This document shows, one piece after another, positions 1-9,112 of a stretch of 64,000 nt of DNA. Both the position numbers and the translations under genes were made by a program. Origin of the DNA: Pedobacter sp. L105 (GTDB lineage: Bacteria; Bacteroidota; Bacteroidia; Sphingobacteriales; Sphingobacteriaceae). Each line of letters opens with the position of its first letter. Positions within the stretch are counted from its first letter, which is position 1. The notes under the pieces were generated by a model. It saw only the letters and a list, made by a program, of their open reading frames with translations, did not search any database and was not told where the DNA came from. The DNA lies in assembly GCF_009765875.1 (NCBI RefSeq), contig NZ_LMUP01000014.1, positions 620,001 through 684,000 of the forward strand, written 5' to 3'.

Positions 1-241
1 GTAGACTTTCAGAACGCTTGCGGTACTTGTCGGTAATGGTATTGCGTGCAACTCTGTATAACCACGCACTGGTCTGTTCAACCGGAGCAGTATTTACCAT
101 CAGGCTGAGTTTATACCAGATATCCTGCAGAATATCCTGTGCATCGGCATCGTTGCTTACCCGGCGGCGGATAAAAGACAGTAATCCTTTTCCATAATCC
201 TGTATGGTTTTTAAAAGGTAACTGTTCTTGTCTTCACTCAT
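1..241 (-). CDS. RNA polymerase sigma-70 family (ECF) sigma factor, N-terminal part
   Basis: The reverse strand reads from an ATG at 241 off the left edge of the window, giving the first 80 residues of a sigma-70 region 2 protein. Visible motifs are DADAQDILQDIWYKL and WLYRVARNTITDKYRKR, which match the region 2 core-binding and -10 recognition helices of ECF sigma factors. It would bind core RNA polymerase and direct transcription of a small regulon. The anti-sigma partner and region 4 lie outside the window. The family is clear; the regulon cannot be inferred from here. Confidence 0.85.
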   Translation of the reverse strand, partial: MSEDKNSYLLKTIQDYGKGLLSFIRRRVSNDADAQDILQDIWYKLSLMVNTAPVEQTSAWLYRVARNTITDKYRKRSESL

Positions 242-319
242 CCGGCTGGTTAATCTATAATTGTTTAATAGTAGAGACGATCGAGTGGTAAAAAGATTTT
301 AAGGAAAATAAAATAATCC

Positions 320-826
320 TTAAAGATCGCCGGTATTATAGATAATCATGCTATATCCGCTGCACTTCTTTTGTGCCTGGATCTTTTTCATCATTTCCAG
401 ATTTGATGAATTATGTTTAGGATCATGTTTTTGATCAGTACAAATATAGCTAATGTATGTTTCATAAATTGAAGATCGATATGGTTCATCGCCGTCTTGG
501 TTTGAGGATTTTGTTTGTATTTCTACCTTTAACACATCTTTTTTACCAAAATCAATTTTGTAATTATACTTGTAACCCTTTGTGATAAGCGGAAACTGGT
601 TATGCTCCTGAATGATTTTTTCAAGTTCCTTTTCAGTTAGGTTTAAAGGCAAAGCTGAAACCTTATTTTTAAGGTCTGGTAAAATAATTTGAGTTGGGCT
701 TTTACGTCTGAAAAGGTTTTTATCAACTTTTATATCTGAATCTTGATATCTACAGCTATCTACAGACTGGGCCTTGCAGAGCATGCCATAGAACATAAAT
801 ATTACAATAATGAAGATTCTTTTCAT
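320..826 (-). CDS. Small exported protein of unknown function
   Basis: A 168-residue protein with a hydrophobic N-terminal signal peptide ending around LCKA-Q (residues 16-20), so it is probably exported to the periplasm. The mature part is polar and lysine-rich with four cysteines (the first in SVDSCRY, then ICTD and KKCSGY), which could form disulfides. I recognise no family. Its ATG overlaps the stop of the upstream membrane-protein gene (ATGA at 823-826), so the two are almost certainly translationally coupled and may work together. It runs on the same strand as the sigma factor further downstream. Confidence 0.6.
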   Translation of the reverse strand: MKRIFIIVIFMFYGMLCKAQSVDSCRYQDSDIKVDKNLFRRKSPTQIILPDLKNKVSALPLNLTEKELEKIIQEHNQFPLITKGYKYNYKIDFGKKDVLKVEIQTKSSNQDGDEPYRSSIYETYISYICTDQKHDPKHNSSNLEMMKKIQAQKKCSGYSMIIYNTGDL

Positions 827-1389
827 TTTACAGAGATGATTTTATCAAAGCTACTTTCTAATTTTTTATAGAATTTGTCGATATATATACCGCAAAAGAG
901 GCTGATAAACATTAATGTGATGGGTCTGATTTCGCTGGCGCCTTTAATTAATATCGTGGGCAGCATGTAAGAGATACCTAAAACCACCAAGCCGGTCAAT
1001 ATGCCTAGAAATGGTTTAGCTATAAAATTGATTGAATCGGGACTTACTGACTTATCAATAAGCTCTTTTATTAAACTGATCACTGAACCCAACAGGCCAA
1101 ATGACATTGCCGTAATACATAGAGCAGTAAATTTTGGGAAGTTGACAGTCCATGTAAAAAAGTATGCTATACCTTCATGTTCATTAGCGATAAGTAATTC
1201 ATAAAGATTAGCGACAGAGGTGCCCTGTGATGTTGTAGTAGGGGGGATCGTTTGTTTGATTAATTCCTCTTTTCGTCTGTTAATCGTTTCAATGGCTTCA
1301 TCAGAGTTTAGTTTTGTTACTCCGCCTACACCTAGTAATAGACCAGTTATCAGCCATAACAATAGAATTAAACAAGCCAGAATCTTCAT
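823..1389 (-). CDS. Integral membrane protein of unknown function
   Basis: A 188-residue protein with about four predicted membrane segments: residues 4-24 (ILACLILLLWLITGLLLGVG), roughly 75-108, 125-147 (ILTGLVVLGISYMLPTILI) and 155-172. A soluble loop of about 45 residues follows the first segment. No catalytic motif or known family was recognised. The 4-bp overlap with the exported-protein gene downstream suggests a two-gene operon; the two products may form a membrane/periplasm pair. Short antisense ORFs across it are shadows. Confidence 0.6.
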   Translation of the reverse strand: MKILACLILLLWLITGLLLGVGGVTKLNSDEAIETINRRKEELIKQTIPPTTTSQGTSVANLYELLIANEHEGIAYFFTWTVNFPKFTALCITAMSFGLLGSVISLIKELIDKSVSPDSINFIAKPFLGILTGLVVLGISYMLPTILIKGASEIRPITLMFISLFCGIYIDKFYKKLESSFDKIISVK

Positions 1390-1458
1390 AAGTAAATATT
1401 AGGCTTAAATTTATCTGTACAAGAACTACACTGCAATAGTCATTTTTTGCTATTTATT

Positions 1459-2136
1459 TCAAATGACGTAACGTTCTATAAAAGACTTCTTGGTGATCAT
1501 GTGCAAATATGCATAATTACCGGAAAGCTGTTTCCGTTGTTTTAGCTGGTATAAAAAGTGGCCGCCCAGATCTACGATGATCGGAAACTTAGCCTGAAAC
1601 CATACGCGATGCGGGTTTTTCCAGCAGAAAGAATAATAATGAGAGGTTAAGGGGATGCCTTTGATCTCGGGGTGATAAAAGTTTAAAATTTGTGGTTTGA
1701 TATGCATTCGCATCAGTTCAGACTTCCTGATCATGGAAAGATGGTCTGTATGGCAAAACTCGTAATTATCAAGCCTTGGGTGGTCTACATCTGGTAAGCT
1801 TTTCAGGATCCTGAAACCTTTGAATTTCTTCCCATTTAATACCCAAACCAGGTTTGGATAAAAGGCTTCCCTGCTTTGGAGTTCTTCGAGGGTAATAGGG
1901 GAGTTTTGAAACTCTAATGTAGTGCCGCAGGGAGTATGTACATCGGCTCTGTGGAGCTCACCCAGGATAAGATCGGAAAAGCTGACTTCCCTAAATGTTG
2001 GAGGAAAGGCTTTCTTCCAGTTGCGATGCCATGGTGTTTCACCGGGATAAACTCTTAAAAGTTTATTTACCTGATTAGAAGCCTTATCAGAACTTGCAAT
2101 TATACTATCAAAATTAGAAGGTGATGTTAAATCCAT
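1459..2136 (-). CDS. CoiA-like nuclease-family protein
   Basis: A 225-residue soluble protein. Residues 60-95 contain LHRADVHTPCGTTLEFQNS followed by ITLEELQSREAFYPNLVWV. This matches the competence protein CoiA family pattern (H-[RK]-A-D-V ... EFQ-x-S ... eR...Y..L-W-V/I), a PD-(D/E)xK-type nuclease fold in which the D, E and Q would sit in the active site. CoiA proteins act in competence and recombination in Firmicutes; stand-alone relatives in Bacteroidota have no established role. The C-terminal half includes an H/W/F-rich segment (HRVWFQAKFPIIVDLGGHFLY). It is a single gene with no obvious operon partner. Confidence 0.65.
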   Translation of the reverse strand: MDLTSPSNFDSIIASSDKASNQVNKLLRVYPGETPWHRNWKKAFPPTFREVSFSDLILGELHRADVHTPCGTTLEFQNSPITLEELQSREAFYPNLVWVLNGKKFKGFRILKSLPDVDHPRLDNYEFCHTDHLSMIRKSELMRMHIKPQILNFYHPEIKGIPLTSHYYSFCWKNPHRVWFQAKFPIIVDLGGHFLYQLKQRKQLSGNYAYLHMITKKSFIERYVI

Positions 2137-2296
2137 ACCCTGTTTACTTCAAAATCTTTCAGGCTATAAAAATATACTATAAATATTAGTAATCAAAATC
2201 AATTTATTAATGCTATTGAAATTGATACAGCTATTAGCCTTCTTATTTATACTCAAGTCTAGTAAATCCAATATTGATCTGATGGACAGAGTTTAA

Positions 2297-3262
2297 TTAT
2301 TTTGATGAATATTTTACTTTTTTCTTTAAGGCTTCAATTTCCTTGTGCTGTTCGATCATGTATAAAGTCAACTCCTCAACCTTTTTTAGTAATTTTTTAT
2401 TCATTTCTCCAAGGCTTATGCCACTAGTTTCTGCTTCTTCCGCGGATGGCATGTCAGGAAGATGTTTATGCTTTTGGATGAATGCTTCTAAGCCTTCGAC
2501 TGATTTCTGGTGATAAGAAGATTCAAATACAAAGTCTGGCCAATTAGCTGTCTCCACCATCACTTCCTGAGCTCTGATTTTGCCATTTACGGAAAGTTTT
2601 TCCTTAGGTGTTGAAGTGCCAATACCTACATTTCCATTGACATCAATGCGCATTTTCTCTGTATTATGATAGGTATTGAAGGCGATACAACCATCATCGG
2701 TAGTGCCTCCTCTAAAAAAATTAATTGAACTATTGATAATTCCGTAAAAACTGTGCTCAATGGCAAAACCTTTTGAATTAGGATTAGTTGAATACCCTCT
2801 TACACCAAGAAATGTACCTTCCCCCTGATTGTCGCCTTCAGGCAATCTGCCAAATACTGATCCAAGCTTTTGGTTGGTTAAATCAATTGCAACGTCTAAT
2901 GGCACCCGCGGACTAACTGTACCTATACCAATATTTCCTGTTTCTCCAACCGTCATGTAACTATAAAATGTACCGTTATTATCCATATTACCAAACTGCA
3001 GGTTTCTGTCTGTTGGACTCAATGCATTAGACCTAAAACGTATAGCACCTCCATTCAGAAGTGCATGGACAAAATATGCCCTTTGATCGGTTGAAAAGGT
3101 CAAATTTCCATTTAAATTTTCGGTACCATTAACATCTAAACTCGCCTGTGGATTTACTGTCCCAATTCCGACATTGCCATTGTCCGGAAATATATTTGTC
3201 TGAGCATAAGAATAATTGAACATTAAATAAAAAAGGATGAATAGGGGAATGATCTTGTACAT
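2297..3262 (-). CDS. Secreted fiber-like protein (GNVGIGT head, conserved C-terminal module)
   Basis: 321 residues: signal peptide 1-20 (NYSYA-Q), GNVGIGT motifs near residues 29, 110 and 214, then the family C-terminal module starting at WPDFVF (about 240), with HLPDMPSAEEAE, GISLGEMNKKLLKKVEELTLY and a lysine-rich coiled-coil end. The GIGT repeats resemble phage and Bacteroidota tail-fiber-type beta repeats; the exact function is unknown. Residues about 130-215 (LGSVFGRLPEGD ... SFYGIINSSINFFRGG) recur in the genes at 5821 and 7733, so this head module is shared. It is the only fiber gene on the minus strand and is divergent from the gene at 3396. Confidence 0.75.
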   Translation of the reverse strand: MYKIIPLFILFYLMFNYSYAQTNIFPDNGNVGIGTVNPQASLDVNGTENLNGNLTFSTDQRAYFVHALLNGGAIRFRSNALSPTDRNLQFGNMDNNGTFYSYMTVGETGNIGIGTVSPRVPLDVAIDLTNQKLGSVFGRLPEGDNQGEGTFLGVRGYSTNPNSKGFAIEHSFYGIINSSINFFRGGTTDDGCIAFNTYHNTEKMRIDVNGNVGIGTSTPKEKLSVNGKIRAQEVMVETANWPDFVFESSYHQKSVEGLEAFIQKHKHLPDMPSAEEAETSGISLGEMNKKLLKKVEELTLYMIEQHKEIEALKKKVKYSSK

Positions 3263-3395
3263 TTTAATAAGAGAGTTTTGTAAGATTAAATTTATTGAAT
3301 GCCTTAAAGATATGATAATTAATTATTGCCACGCAATAATTAATATATTAGAGGCGCATTTTAAATAGTAAATGTTCTACAAAAAATATTAATAA

Positions 3396-4277
3396 ATGAA
3401 AAAGATATTTCTAACCATTGCTATAATAGGAGTAAGCCATTTTATATATGCACAGACTACTAATGCGTTTCCTCCCACCGGAAATGCTGGCGTAGGGGTA
3501 GCGAATCCTGTTGTGCCATTCCAAATTGTTAAATCTCCTGTTGCATTCACAAATGTTCCAATGCAGGAATGGGACCCATCAATAGCCGGATATAATTTGA
3601 CCTTATCAAACTACAATAGTGATGCTGGCATAGATTATAGATTCACACAATTTACTAATGGCACTCCCTATCCTGTTTTAACATTCAGGGGAGGTAATAT
3701 TGGTATCGGTACAACAAATCCTCTTGTGCCACTTCATATTGTCAAATCACCTGCTGCACTTACAAATATACCAATGCAGGAATGGGATCCTTTAATAACC
3801 GGATATAACTTAACACTATCAAACTACAATAGTAACGCAGGTATCGATTATAGGTTTACACAACTAACTAATGGTATTTCTACTCCTGTATTGACATTTC
3901 AGGGAGGAAATGTAGGTATAGGCACAACTGCCCCCGATTCGCAATTATCTGTTAATGGAACTATCCATTCAAATGAGGTAAAAGTTGACACTAAAAGTTG
4001 GCCTGATTACGTTTTTAAACCAGGTTATACACTTCTTTCCCTTACAGAAGTAAAGACTTATATCAAGCAAAATCAGCATTTACCAGACATACCATCAGAG
4101 AAGGAAATAATTGAAAACGGACAGAATCTGGGTGAGATGAATAAGTTGCTGATTAAGAAAGTGGAAGAATTAACACTATATCTTATTCGCCAAAAAGAGG
4201 AAACAGATAAACAGAACAAAATACAGCAAAAACAAATAGACGAATTGAAAATACAGATCGCAAAATTGGCGAAATAA
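3396..4277 (+). CDS. Secreted fiber-like protein with a duplicated head repeat
   Basis: 293 residues: signal peptide 1-19 (HFIYA-Q), then two head repeats of 71 residues. Each contains IVKSP, PMQEWDP, GYNLTLSNYNS and AGIDYRFTQ, and the DNA period is 213 bp (about 3492-3704 and 3705-3917). GNIGIGTTNP and GNVGIGTTAP close the repeats. The C-terminal module begins at WPDYVF (about 204), continues with HLPDIPSEKE and NLGEMNKLLIKKVEELTLY, and ends in a Q/K-rich coiled coil. Probably exported and oligomeric through the coil. It is divergent from the fiber gene at 2297 across a 133-bp spacer that must hold both promoters. Confidence 0.75.
   Translation: MKKIFLTIAIIGVSHFIYAQTTNAFPPTGNAGVGVANPVVPFQIVKSPVAFTNVPMQEWDPSIAGYNLTLSNYNSDAGIDYRFTQFTNGTPYPVLTFRGGNIGIGTTNPLVPLHIVKSPAALTNIPMQEWDPLITGYNLTLSNYNSNAGIDYRFTQLTNGISTPVLTFQGGNVGIGTTAPDSQLSVNGTIHSNEVKVDTKSWPDYVFKPGYTLLSLTEVKTYIKQNQHLPDIPSEKEIIENGQNLGEMNKLLIKKVEELTLYLIRQKEETDKQNKIQQKQIDELKIQIAKLAK
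3492..3917 (+). repeat. Two-copy 213-bp in-frame tandem repeat
   Basis: Two consecutive 213-bp units inside the fiber gene at 3396 encode near-identical 71-residue head repeats. The phrase starting at IVKSP begins at 3525 and again at 3738. Protein identity is high, with a few conservative changes. Confidence 0.7.
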
Positions 4278-4412
4278 TAGTAATATTTAAATTATTGGCT
4301 GCTTAGAATGGCTAATTTTCTCCTAATAAAAGATTACGAAAAATACTATTCACATAAGAGCCTTTGAATATTTTGTTTAAGTAACCAACAATATTGTATA
4401 ATAACAATTTTC

Positions 4413-4796
4413 TTATCTGAAGACTATTGGACTTCCAGTAGTTTTTATTCCTTTATATGGATCTGTTTTAAGATTTCCATTGGGATCATAAGTATAGGTT
4501 CCACCGGTATTCGCTGTTAGGTTACGGAAGCCATAACTGGTATAATCAGTAGTTGTGCCATCATTAACTGTTAAGAGTTGATTTGGATTTGCTGCGTCAT
4601 AACTGTAGGTCAAGTTATCAACTTCAACAAGGGTATTCATTCCGGGGGTAGAACTGTTCCTTTTTAAAGTTAATGTGTTTCTGTTTTGGTCGTAAGTATA
4701 ATGGGTTTCGCTATAGCTATCAATATTATAGTTAAAAGCATTAGTGAAAGTTGTATTGCGCTCTTTATAATTTGCTATGGTTATGAGTATTAACAC
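4413..4796 (-). pseudogene. RHS/YD-repeat remnant
   Basis: An open frame of 127 residues containing YD-repeat phrases: HYTYDQNRNTLTLKR, LTYSYDAANPNQLLTVND, and YTYDPNGNLKTDPYKGI. It has no signal peptide, no DUF6443, no RHS core motif (DYGARFYDP) and no toxin tip, so it is an internal scrap of an RHS B protein rather than a working gene. It sits alone between fiber genes on the opposite strand. The flanks (4278-4412 and 4797-5059) are AT-rich and I see no genes in them. It records past recombination between RHS and fiber loci. Confidence 0.65.
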
Positions 4797-5059
4797 TGTT
4801 TTTTAGAAGTAAATAAACAATATCTTATTATATAAGATATATAATAAAATTAATTTGAAAATATACAGGTTAATTATATATTTGAATGAAATTAAATCTC
4901 TTTATATCTATTTTATTAACTAAATGCTCTTATGAAATTTCCCTTAACTATCGTGTTGTTTTTTAGCACTTAGAAACAACTATTCCACCAGGATCGCTCA
5001 TTCCTTTATTGCGGGAATTGATTAAACATTACTGAAAAACTGAAGAATTCACTCTTTAT

Positions 5060-5773
5060 ATGATTTTAAAACAATTAACTGCGGCACTTCTGTTGACAAG
5101 TCTTTCCCTGGGGGCAATAGCTCAGACAAATCAAATTCAACCGACTGGAAATGTAGGGATTGGGACGCTTACTCCGCTTTACAACTTACAGGTTCAAAAA
5201 ACTTCTGCCGCTGCCGCTATAAATATTGGCGGTGCTTTTTCTGGTTCCCCGAGATTACAATTATATGGATTAGATGCAGACCCTCATGCTTGGATGGGGT
5301 TAGGGACAGATATGGATGGAGGGCCGTATGAGCATAGTATTTATTTTTCTACACCTCCTGTTGGGTATACAACAGGGAGATTAACCATTGGAGATTATAA
5401 CGGCAGTGTGTACAATGTAAGAATGACTGTCTTGAGTAATGGAAATGTTGGTATTGGGACTAGGGTGCCTAATGACAAACTTTCTGTATATGGAAATATC
5501 CGTGCAATGGAAGTTAAGGTGGAGACTGCAAACTGGCCAGATTATGTATTTTATCAATCTTATAAGCTTAGTACAGTATCAGAATTGGAAACCTTCATTA
5601 AAAAATATAAACATCTGCCGGAAATTCCAACTGCTGAGGAAATTGAGACAGATGGTATCAAACTCGGAGAGATGAATACCAAGCTATTGAAAAAGATAGA
5701 AGAACTTACTCTGATTGTAATAGAACAAAATAAACGTCTGGAAAAACTGGAGGCTGTTGAGATTTCAAAATAA
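5060..5773 (+). CDS. Secreted fiber-like protein
   Basis: 237 residues, one of the shortest members: signal peptide 1-21 (LGAIA-Q), GNVGIGTLTP near 29, a head of about 85 residues (SGSPRLQLYGLDADPHAWMG ... YNGSVYNVRMTVLS), a second GNVGIGT near 127, then the C-terminal module from WPDYVF (about 159) with HLPEIPTAEEIE, KLGEMNTKLLKKIEELTL and a short coil. First of four consecutive same-strand fiber genes (5060-8758) that are probably co-transcribed. ORFs in other frames over its 3' end are shadows. Confidence 0.75.
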   Translation: MILKQLTAALLLTSLSLGAIAQTNQIQPTGNVGIGTLTPLYNLQVQKTSAAAAINIGGAFSGSPRLQLYGLDADPHAWMGLGTDMDGGPYEHSIYFSTPPVGYTTGRLTIGDYNGSVYNVRMTVLSNGNVGIGTRVPNDKLSVYGNIRAMEVKVETANWPDYVFYQSYKLSTVSELETFIKKYKHLPEIPTAEEIETDGIKLGEMNTKLLKKIEELTLIVIEQNKRLEKLEAVEISK

Positions 5774-5820
5774 ATATCTGCTGTATTTACCCTCAAAACT
5801 TATTATAAATAGATTTAAAT

Positions 5821-6762
5821 ATGAAAAAACTATACGTATCGCTGTTGGTGTTATTTGGTGTCAATACTTTTTCTTTTAGTCAAACTGTTGTCCCTTATGT
5901 TGTTGGAGGGCCTATAGGTAATGGATCTCTATTGCTTTTTCAAAGTGGTGGTGCAAATACTGCCATACAGGAGAATTTTGGATTAAATCTAAGTGGCGAA
6001 AGTACTAAGCCAGTCAAGATTTTTAATTCAAGTTTATTGGTTGGTTATGCATCTTCAGGTGCTGATTTCGGAATAAATAATGTCATGGTTAATGGAAATA
6101 TAGGTATTGGAACCTCAACTCCGCATGCTGTTCTGGATGTAGGTAAGACCCTGAATCCAGGAGATTTAGGATCTGTGCTTGCAAGGCTGTCTGAAGGTAA
6201 CACTATCGGTGTAGGTACCTACTTAGGTGTTACAGGGTACAGCACCCAGATTTCTTCGACAGATCAGTCGGCAAATAATGTAAAGAGTTTTGCAATTGAA
6301 CATAGCTTTTACGGGGTAACAAATAGCTCTATAAATTTTTTTAGGGGTGGAAATACTTTAGGAGGTAGTATTGCTTTTAACACCAATGACAATACAGAAA
6401 AAATGAGAATTTCATACAATGGAAATGTAGGTATTGGTATCACTAATCCTCAGGAAAAGCTGGCCGTGAATGGAACTATTCACTCCAGTGAAGTAATAGT
6501 AGATAAATTGGGCTGGTCTGATTATGTATTTAAAAAGGATTATCAGCTTCCTTCATTAAATGATGTGAAAAACTATATCGATCAAAATCAACATTTGCCT
6601 GATATGCCTTCCGAAAAGGAAGTGATTGCAAATGGAATTAAAATTGGAGATATGAATGAGAAATTGCTCAAAAAGATTGAGGAGCTGACGCTTTATATGA
6701 TTGAGCTTAAAAGTGCTAATGAAGCATTAACTGAAAGAGTGAAAACATTGGAGCAAAAATAA
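5821..6762 (+). CDS. Secreted fiber-like protein
   Basis: 313 residues: signal peptide 1-20 (TFSFS-Q), a unique N-terminal strand-rich part, GNIGIGTSTP near 95, then the shared head module from LGSVLARLSEG (about 115) through SFYGVTNSSINFFRGG to GNVGIGITNP (about 205). The C-terminal module starts at WSDYVF (about 231) and ends in a coiled coil rich in E/L/K. The shared module is also found in the genes at 2297 and 7733. Only one base separates its stop from the next start, a strong sign of an operon. Confidence 0.75.
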   Translation: MKKLYVSLLVLFGVNTFSFSQTVVPYVVGGPIGNGSLLLFQSGGANTAIQENFGLNLSGESTKPVKIFNSSLLVGYASSGADFGINNVMVNGNIGIGTSTPHAVLDVGKTLNPGDLGSVLARLSEGNTIGVGTYLGVTGYSTQISSTDQSANNVKSFAIEHSFYGVTNSSINFFRGGNTLGGSIAFNTNDNTEKMRISYNGNVGIGITNPQEKLAVNGTIHSSEVIVDKLGWSDYVFKKDYQLPSLNDVKNYIDQNQHLPDMPSEKEVIANGIKIGDMNEKLLKKIEELTLYMIELKSANEALTERVKTLEQK

Positions 6763-6763
6763 T

Positions 6764-7705
6764 ATGAAGCATTTTCTTTTATTAATTATAGGCCTGCTTT
6801 GGATAACAGAGGTTAATAGTCAAACTGTAACAGGCCCATCTGGGTATAAAGATATTTTTCTTGGTGATAATGGACAAGGGGATTATACCCACTCTTTAAT
6901 TTTACTGCATGAAATTTATAATGGCAATTATTTACCATTTAATAATGCAGTAGGAACAGTTACTGCATATCGAGGTGCTACTAATGCGTATATGAGAATT
7001 GGTGTTGCATATGTTAATACATCATCTGCATATGTAGGTACATCTGGCTCTGTTCAATCTCTATCAAATGATGCTCCTTGGAAACTTAAAACCTGCATGT
7101 ACAATGGTAAAAAATATATTGCCCTGGATATTCCTTACGAGGATGCTTATCAAAATATTGGATTTAATTTTTCTGGTTGGTCAAATTCAACCGGCGAAAA
7201 TTTAAAAATTGTCAACTATATGGTCAATGGTGCGGCTGTTAACCAAACTTTAATTAGTAATATTTCAGATTTTAATTCCGATATGACGGAAACACATGCA
7301 GTTCAGCAAATGAATATTATGGGGAATGTAAATATTGGAACAGCTGTAGTAAGCCCAACATATCAGTTTCAGGTAAATGGAAAGATCCGTGCGCAGGAAG
7401 TTAAAGTGGAAACAGCAAATTGGCCGGATTATGTGTTTGATAAAAACTATCACTCTATGCCTCTGAATGAGGTTGAACAATACATTAAATCGAATAAGCA
7501 TTTGCCTGATATGCCGTCTGCAAAACAAGTGGATAAAGAAGGTATTGAATTAGGTGAAATGAATAAAAAATTATTAAAAAAGATCGAAGAGCTCACACTT
7601 TATCTGGTGGATCAAAATGAACGTATTCTTAAACAGGATGAAAAAAATAAAGCTCAGGATAAGTTGATACAGCAATTGTATGAGCAGATGAAAAAGAAAC
7701 CCTAA
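6764..7705 (+). CDS. Secreted fiber-like protein with a distinct head domain
   Basis: 313 residues: signal peptide 1-20 (ITEVNS-Q). The head (about 20-175) lacks GIGT motifs and looks like a compact beta-rich domain (YKDIFLGDNGQGDYTHSLI, DAPWKLKTCMYNGKKYIAL, NIGFNFSGWSNSTGENLK). A single NVNIGTAVVSP link leads to KIRAQEVKVETANWPDYVF (about 202-224) and the family C-terminal module. The tail LVDQNERILKQDEKNKAQDK is nearly identical to the end of the remnant at 8775-9063. Function unknown; the head probably decides binding specificity. Confidence 0.72.
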   Translation: MKHFLLLIIGLLWITEVNSQTVTGPSGYKDIFLGDNGQGDYTHSLILLHEIYNGNYLPFNNAVGTVTAYRGATNAYMRIGVAYVNTSSAYVGTSGSVQSLSNDAPWKLKTCMYNGKKYIALDIPYEDAYQNIGFNFSGWSNSTGENLKIVNYMVNGAAVNQTLISNISDFNSDMTETHAVQQMNIMGNVNIGTAVVSPTYQFQVNGKIRAQEVKVETANWPDYVFDKNYHSMPLNEVEQYIKSNKHLPDMPSAKQVDKEGIELGEMNKKLLKKIEELTLYLVDQNERILKQDEKNKAQDKLIQQLYEQMKKKP

Positions 7706-7732
7706 TTTATATTATAATTAATAATTATCATC

Positions 7733-8758
7733 ATGAAAAGAACTTATATGGTTTTGATAGCCATGTTTGCTTTCTCCAGATTTTCTTATGCGCAATGGTC
7801 TGTGGATGGAAATAATGTCAACATTGTGAATACAAATACAGGTAACGTTGGTATCGGGACATCGAGCCCTACGGATAAACTGGAAGTAGCCGGAGCGATA
7901 AGATCTACATACTGGCATCCAACGGGATCGATTAGCGACGATCTTTATTTGGATGTAGAGCCTGGTACAAGGAATTTGAGAACCAGGAACTGGAATACTG
8001 CTAGTCCCAATGTTGGTGCTACCGGATTTCATACTGGTACTGGATTTTTTGAAAATGCTGTAGGAGTTGGTACAATCAATCCAAAATCGGTTCTGGATGT
8101 AGGCAAGATGTTAGCATCTGGCGAATTAGGTTCTGTTTTAGCCAGGGTGTCTGAAGGAAATGATGTTGGAGGTGGAACTTATTTGGGGATTAAAGGATAT
8201 GATACGCAAACCTCAGCTGCAGTTCCTAGTTTGTACGATGTAAAGAGTTTTGCAATTGAACATAGTTTTTACGGTCAAACCAATAGTTCAATAAATTTTT
8301 TGAGAGGACTCAGTTTTACTGGTGGTAGTCTTTCGTTTAATACAGGTAATAATGTAGAAAAAATGAGAATATTATACAATGGTAATGTGGGTATTGGTAT
8401 CACAAATCCTTTGGAAAAACTGGCAGTAAATGGAATTGTTCATTCACAGGAAGTTATTGTAGATATGAAAGGCTGGTCCGATTATGTTTTTAATACAGAT
8501 TATAGTATCCTTCCTTTAGCTGATGTAAAAACTTATATTGGTCAAAATCACCATTTGCCTGATATGCCTTCTGAAAAGGAAGTCCTTGCGCAAGGAGTAA
8601 AGCTTGGAGATATGAATGAAAAATTGCTTAAAAAAATCGAAGAGCTCACACTTTACCTCATTGAAAAAGATCAGCAGTTAAAAGATCAGCAGAAAATTAA
8701 TCAAAGTCTGGAAGAGCGTTTAAATATCTTGGAGCAAAAGGTGAGTAATCTAAGGTAA
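7733..8758 (+). CDS. Secreted fiber-like protein
   Basis: 341 residues: signal peptide 1-20 (RFSYA-Q), GNVGIGTSSPTDKLEVAG near 38, a middle strand-rich region, then the head module shared with the genes at 2297 and 5821 (LGSVLARVSEG ... SFYGQTNSSINFLRG) and GNVGIGITNP near 220. The C-terminal module begins at WSDYVF (about 246) and ends in a long Q/K/E coiled coil. It is the last intact gene of the first fiber run and is followed after 16 bases by a decayed copy. Confidence 0.75.
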   Translation: MKRTYMVLIAMFAFSRFSYAQWSVDGNNVNIVNTNTGNVGIGTSSPTDKLEVAGAIRSTYWHPTGSISDDLYLDVEPGTRNLRTRNWNTASPNVGATGFHTGTGFFENAVGVGTINPKSVLDVGKMLASGELGSVLARVSEGNDVGGGTYLGIKGYDTQTSAAVPSLYDVKSFAIEHSFYGQTNSSINFLRGLSFTGGSLSFNTGNNVEKMRILYNGNVGIGITNPLEKLAVNGIVHSQEVIVDMKGWSDYVFNTDYSILPLADVKTYIGQNHHLPDMPSEKEVLAQGVKLGDMNEKLLKKIEELTLYLIEKDQQLKDQQKINQSLEERLNILEQKVSNLR

Positions 8759-8774
8759 TAGTCAAAATGTATAT

Positions 8775-9063
8775 ATGAAAAAAATTGTACTATGCTTAGT
8801 CGCTTTATCAGTACTCCGATCAGTGGCTCGCAAATGGTAATAATAATCTGCATCATCATCTATCCGATATATCGTCAGCAGATGAGGTTATACAAGATAG
8901 TATAGATTTGGGTGAAATCATTAAAGCACAGACTAAAAAAATTGAAGAGCTCACACTTTATCTGATTGATCAAAATGAACGTATTCTTAGACAGGATGAA
9001 AAATATAAAGCTCAGGATAAATTGATACAACAATTGTCGGAGCAAATGAAAAGGAAACCTTAA
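8775..9063 (+). pseudogene. Decayed fiber gene (signal peptide and tail only)
   Basis: Starts with ATG and a signal-peptide-like MKKIVLCLVALSVLRS, hits a stop after about 20 codons, then in another frame resumes as LSDISSADEV ... DLGEIIKAQTKKIEELTLY and ends with QNERILRQDEKYKAQDKL, closely matching the tail of the gene at 6764. The whole head and the WPDYVF block are gone. This is an internal deletion derivative, not a working gene. Confidence 0.75.
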
Positions 9064-9112
9064 GTTATTTAAATCAACATTGTCCATGTAAACTAATTTA
9101 TTTCTATAAATA

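Noticed and set aside
2297..3262. Peptidase S74 (intramolecular chaperone) domain in the fiber family
   Set aside because: The C-terminal module does not show the S74 Ser-Lys autocleavage pattern and is shorter; only the general tail-fiber resemblance remains.
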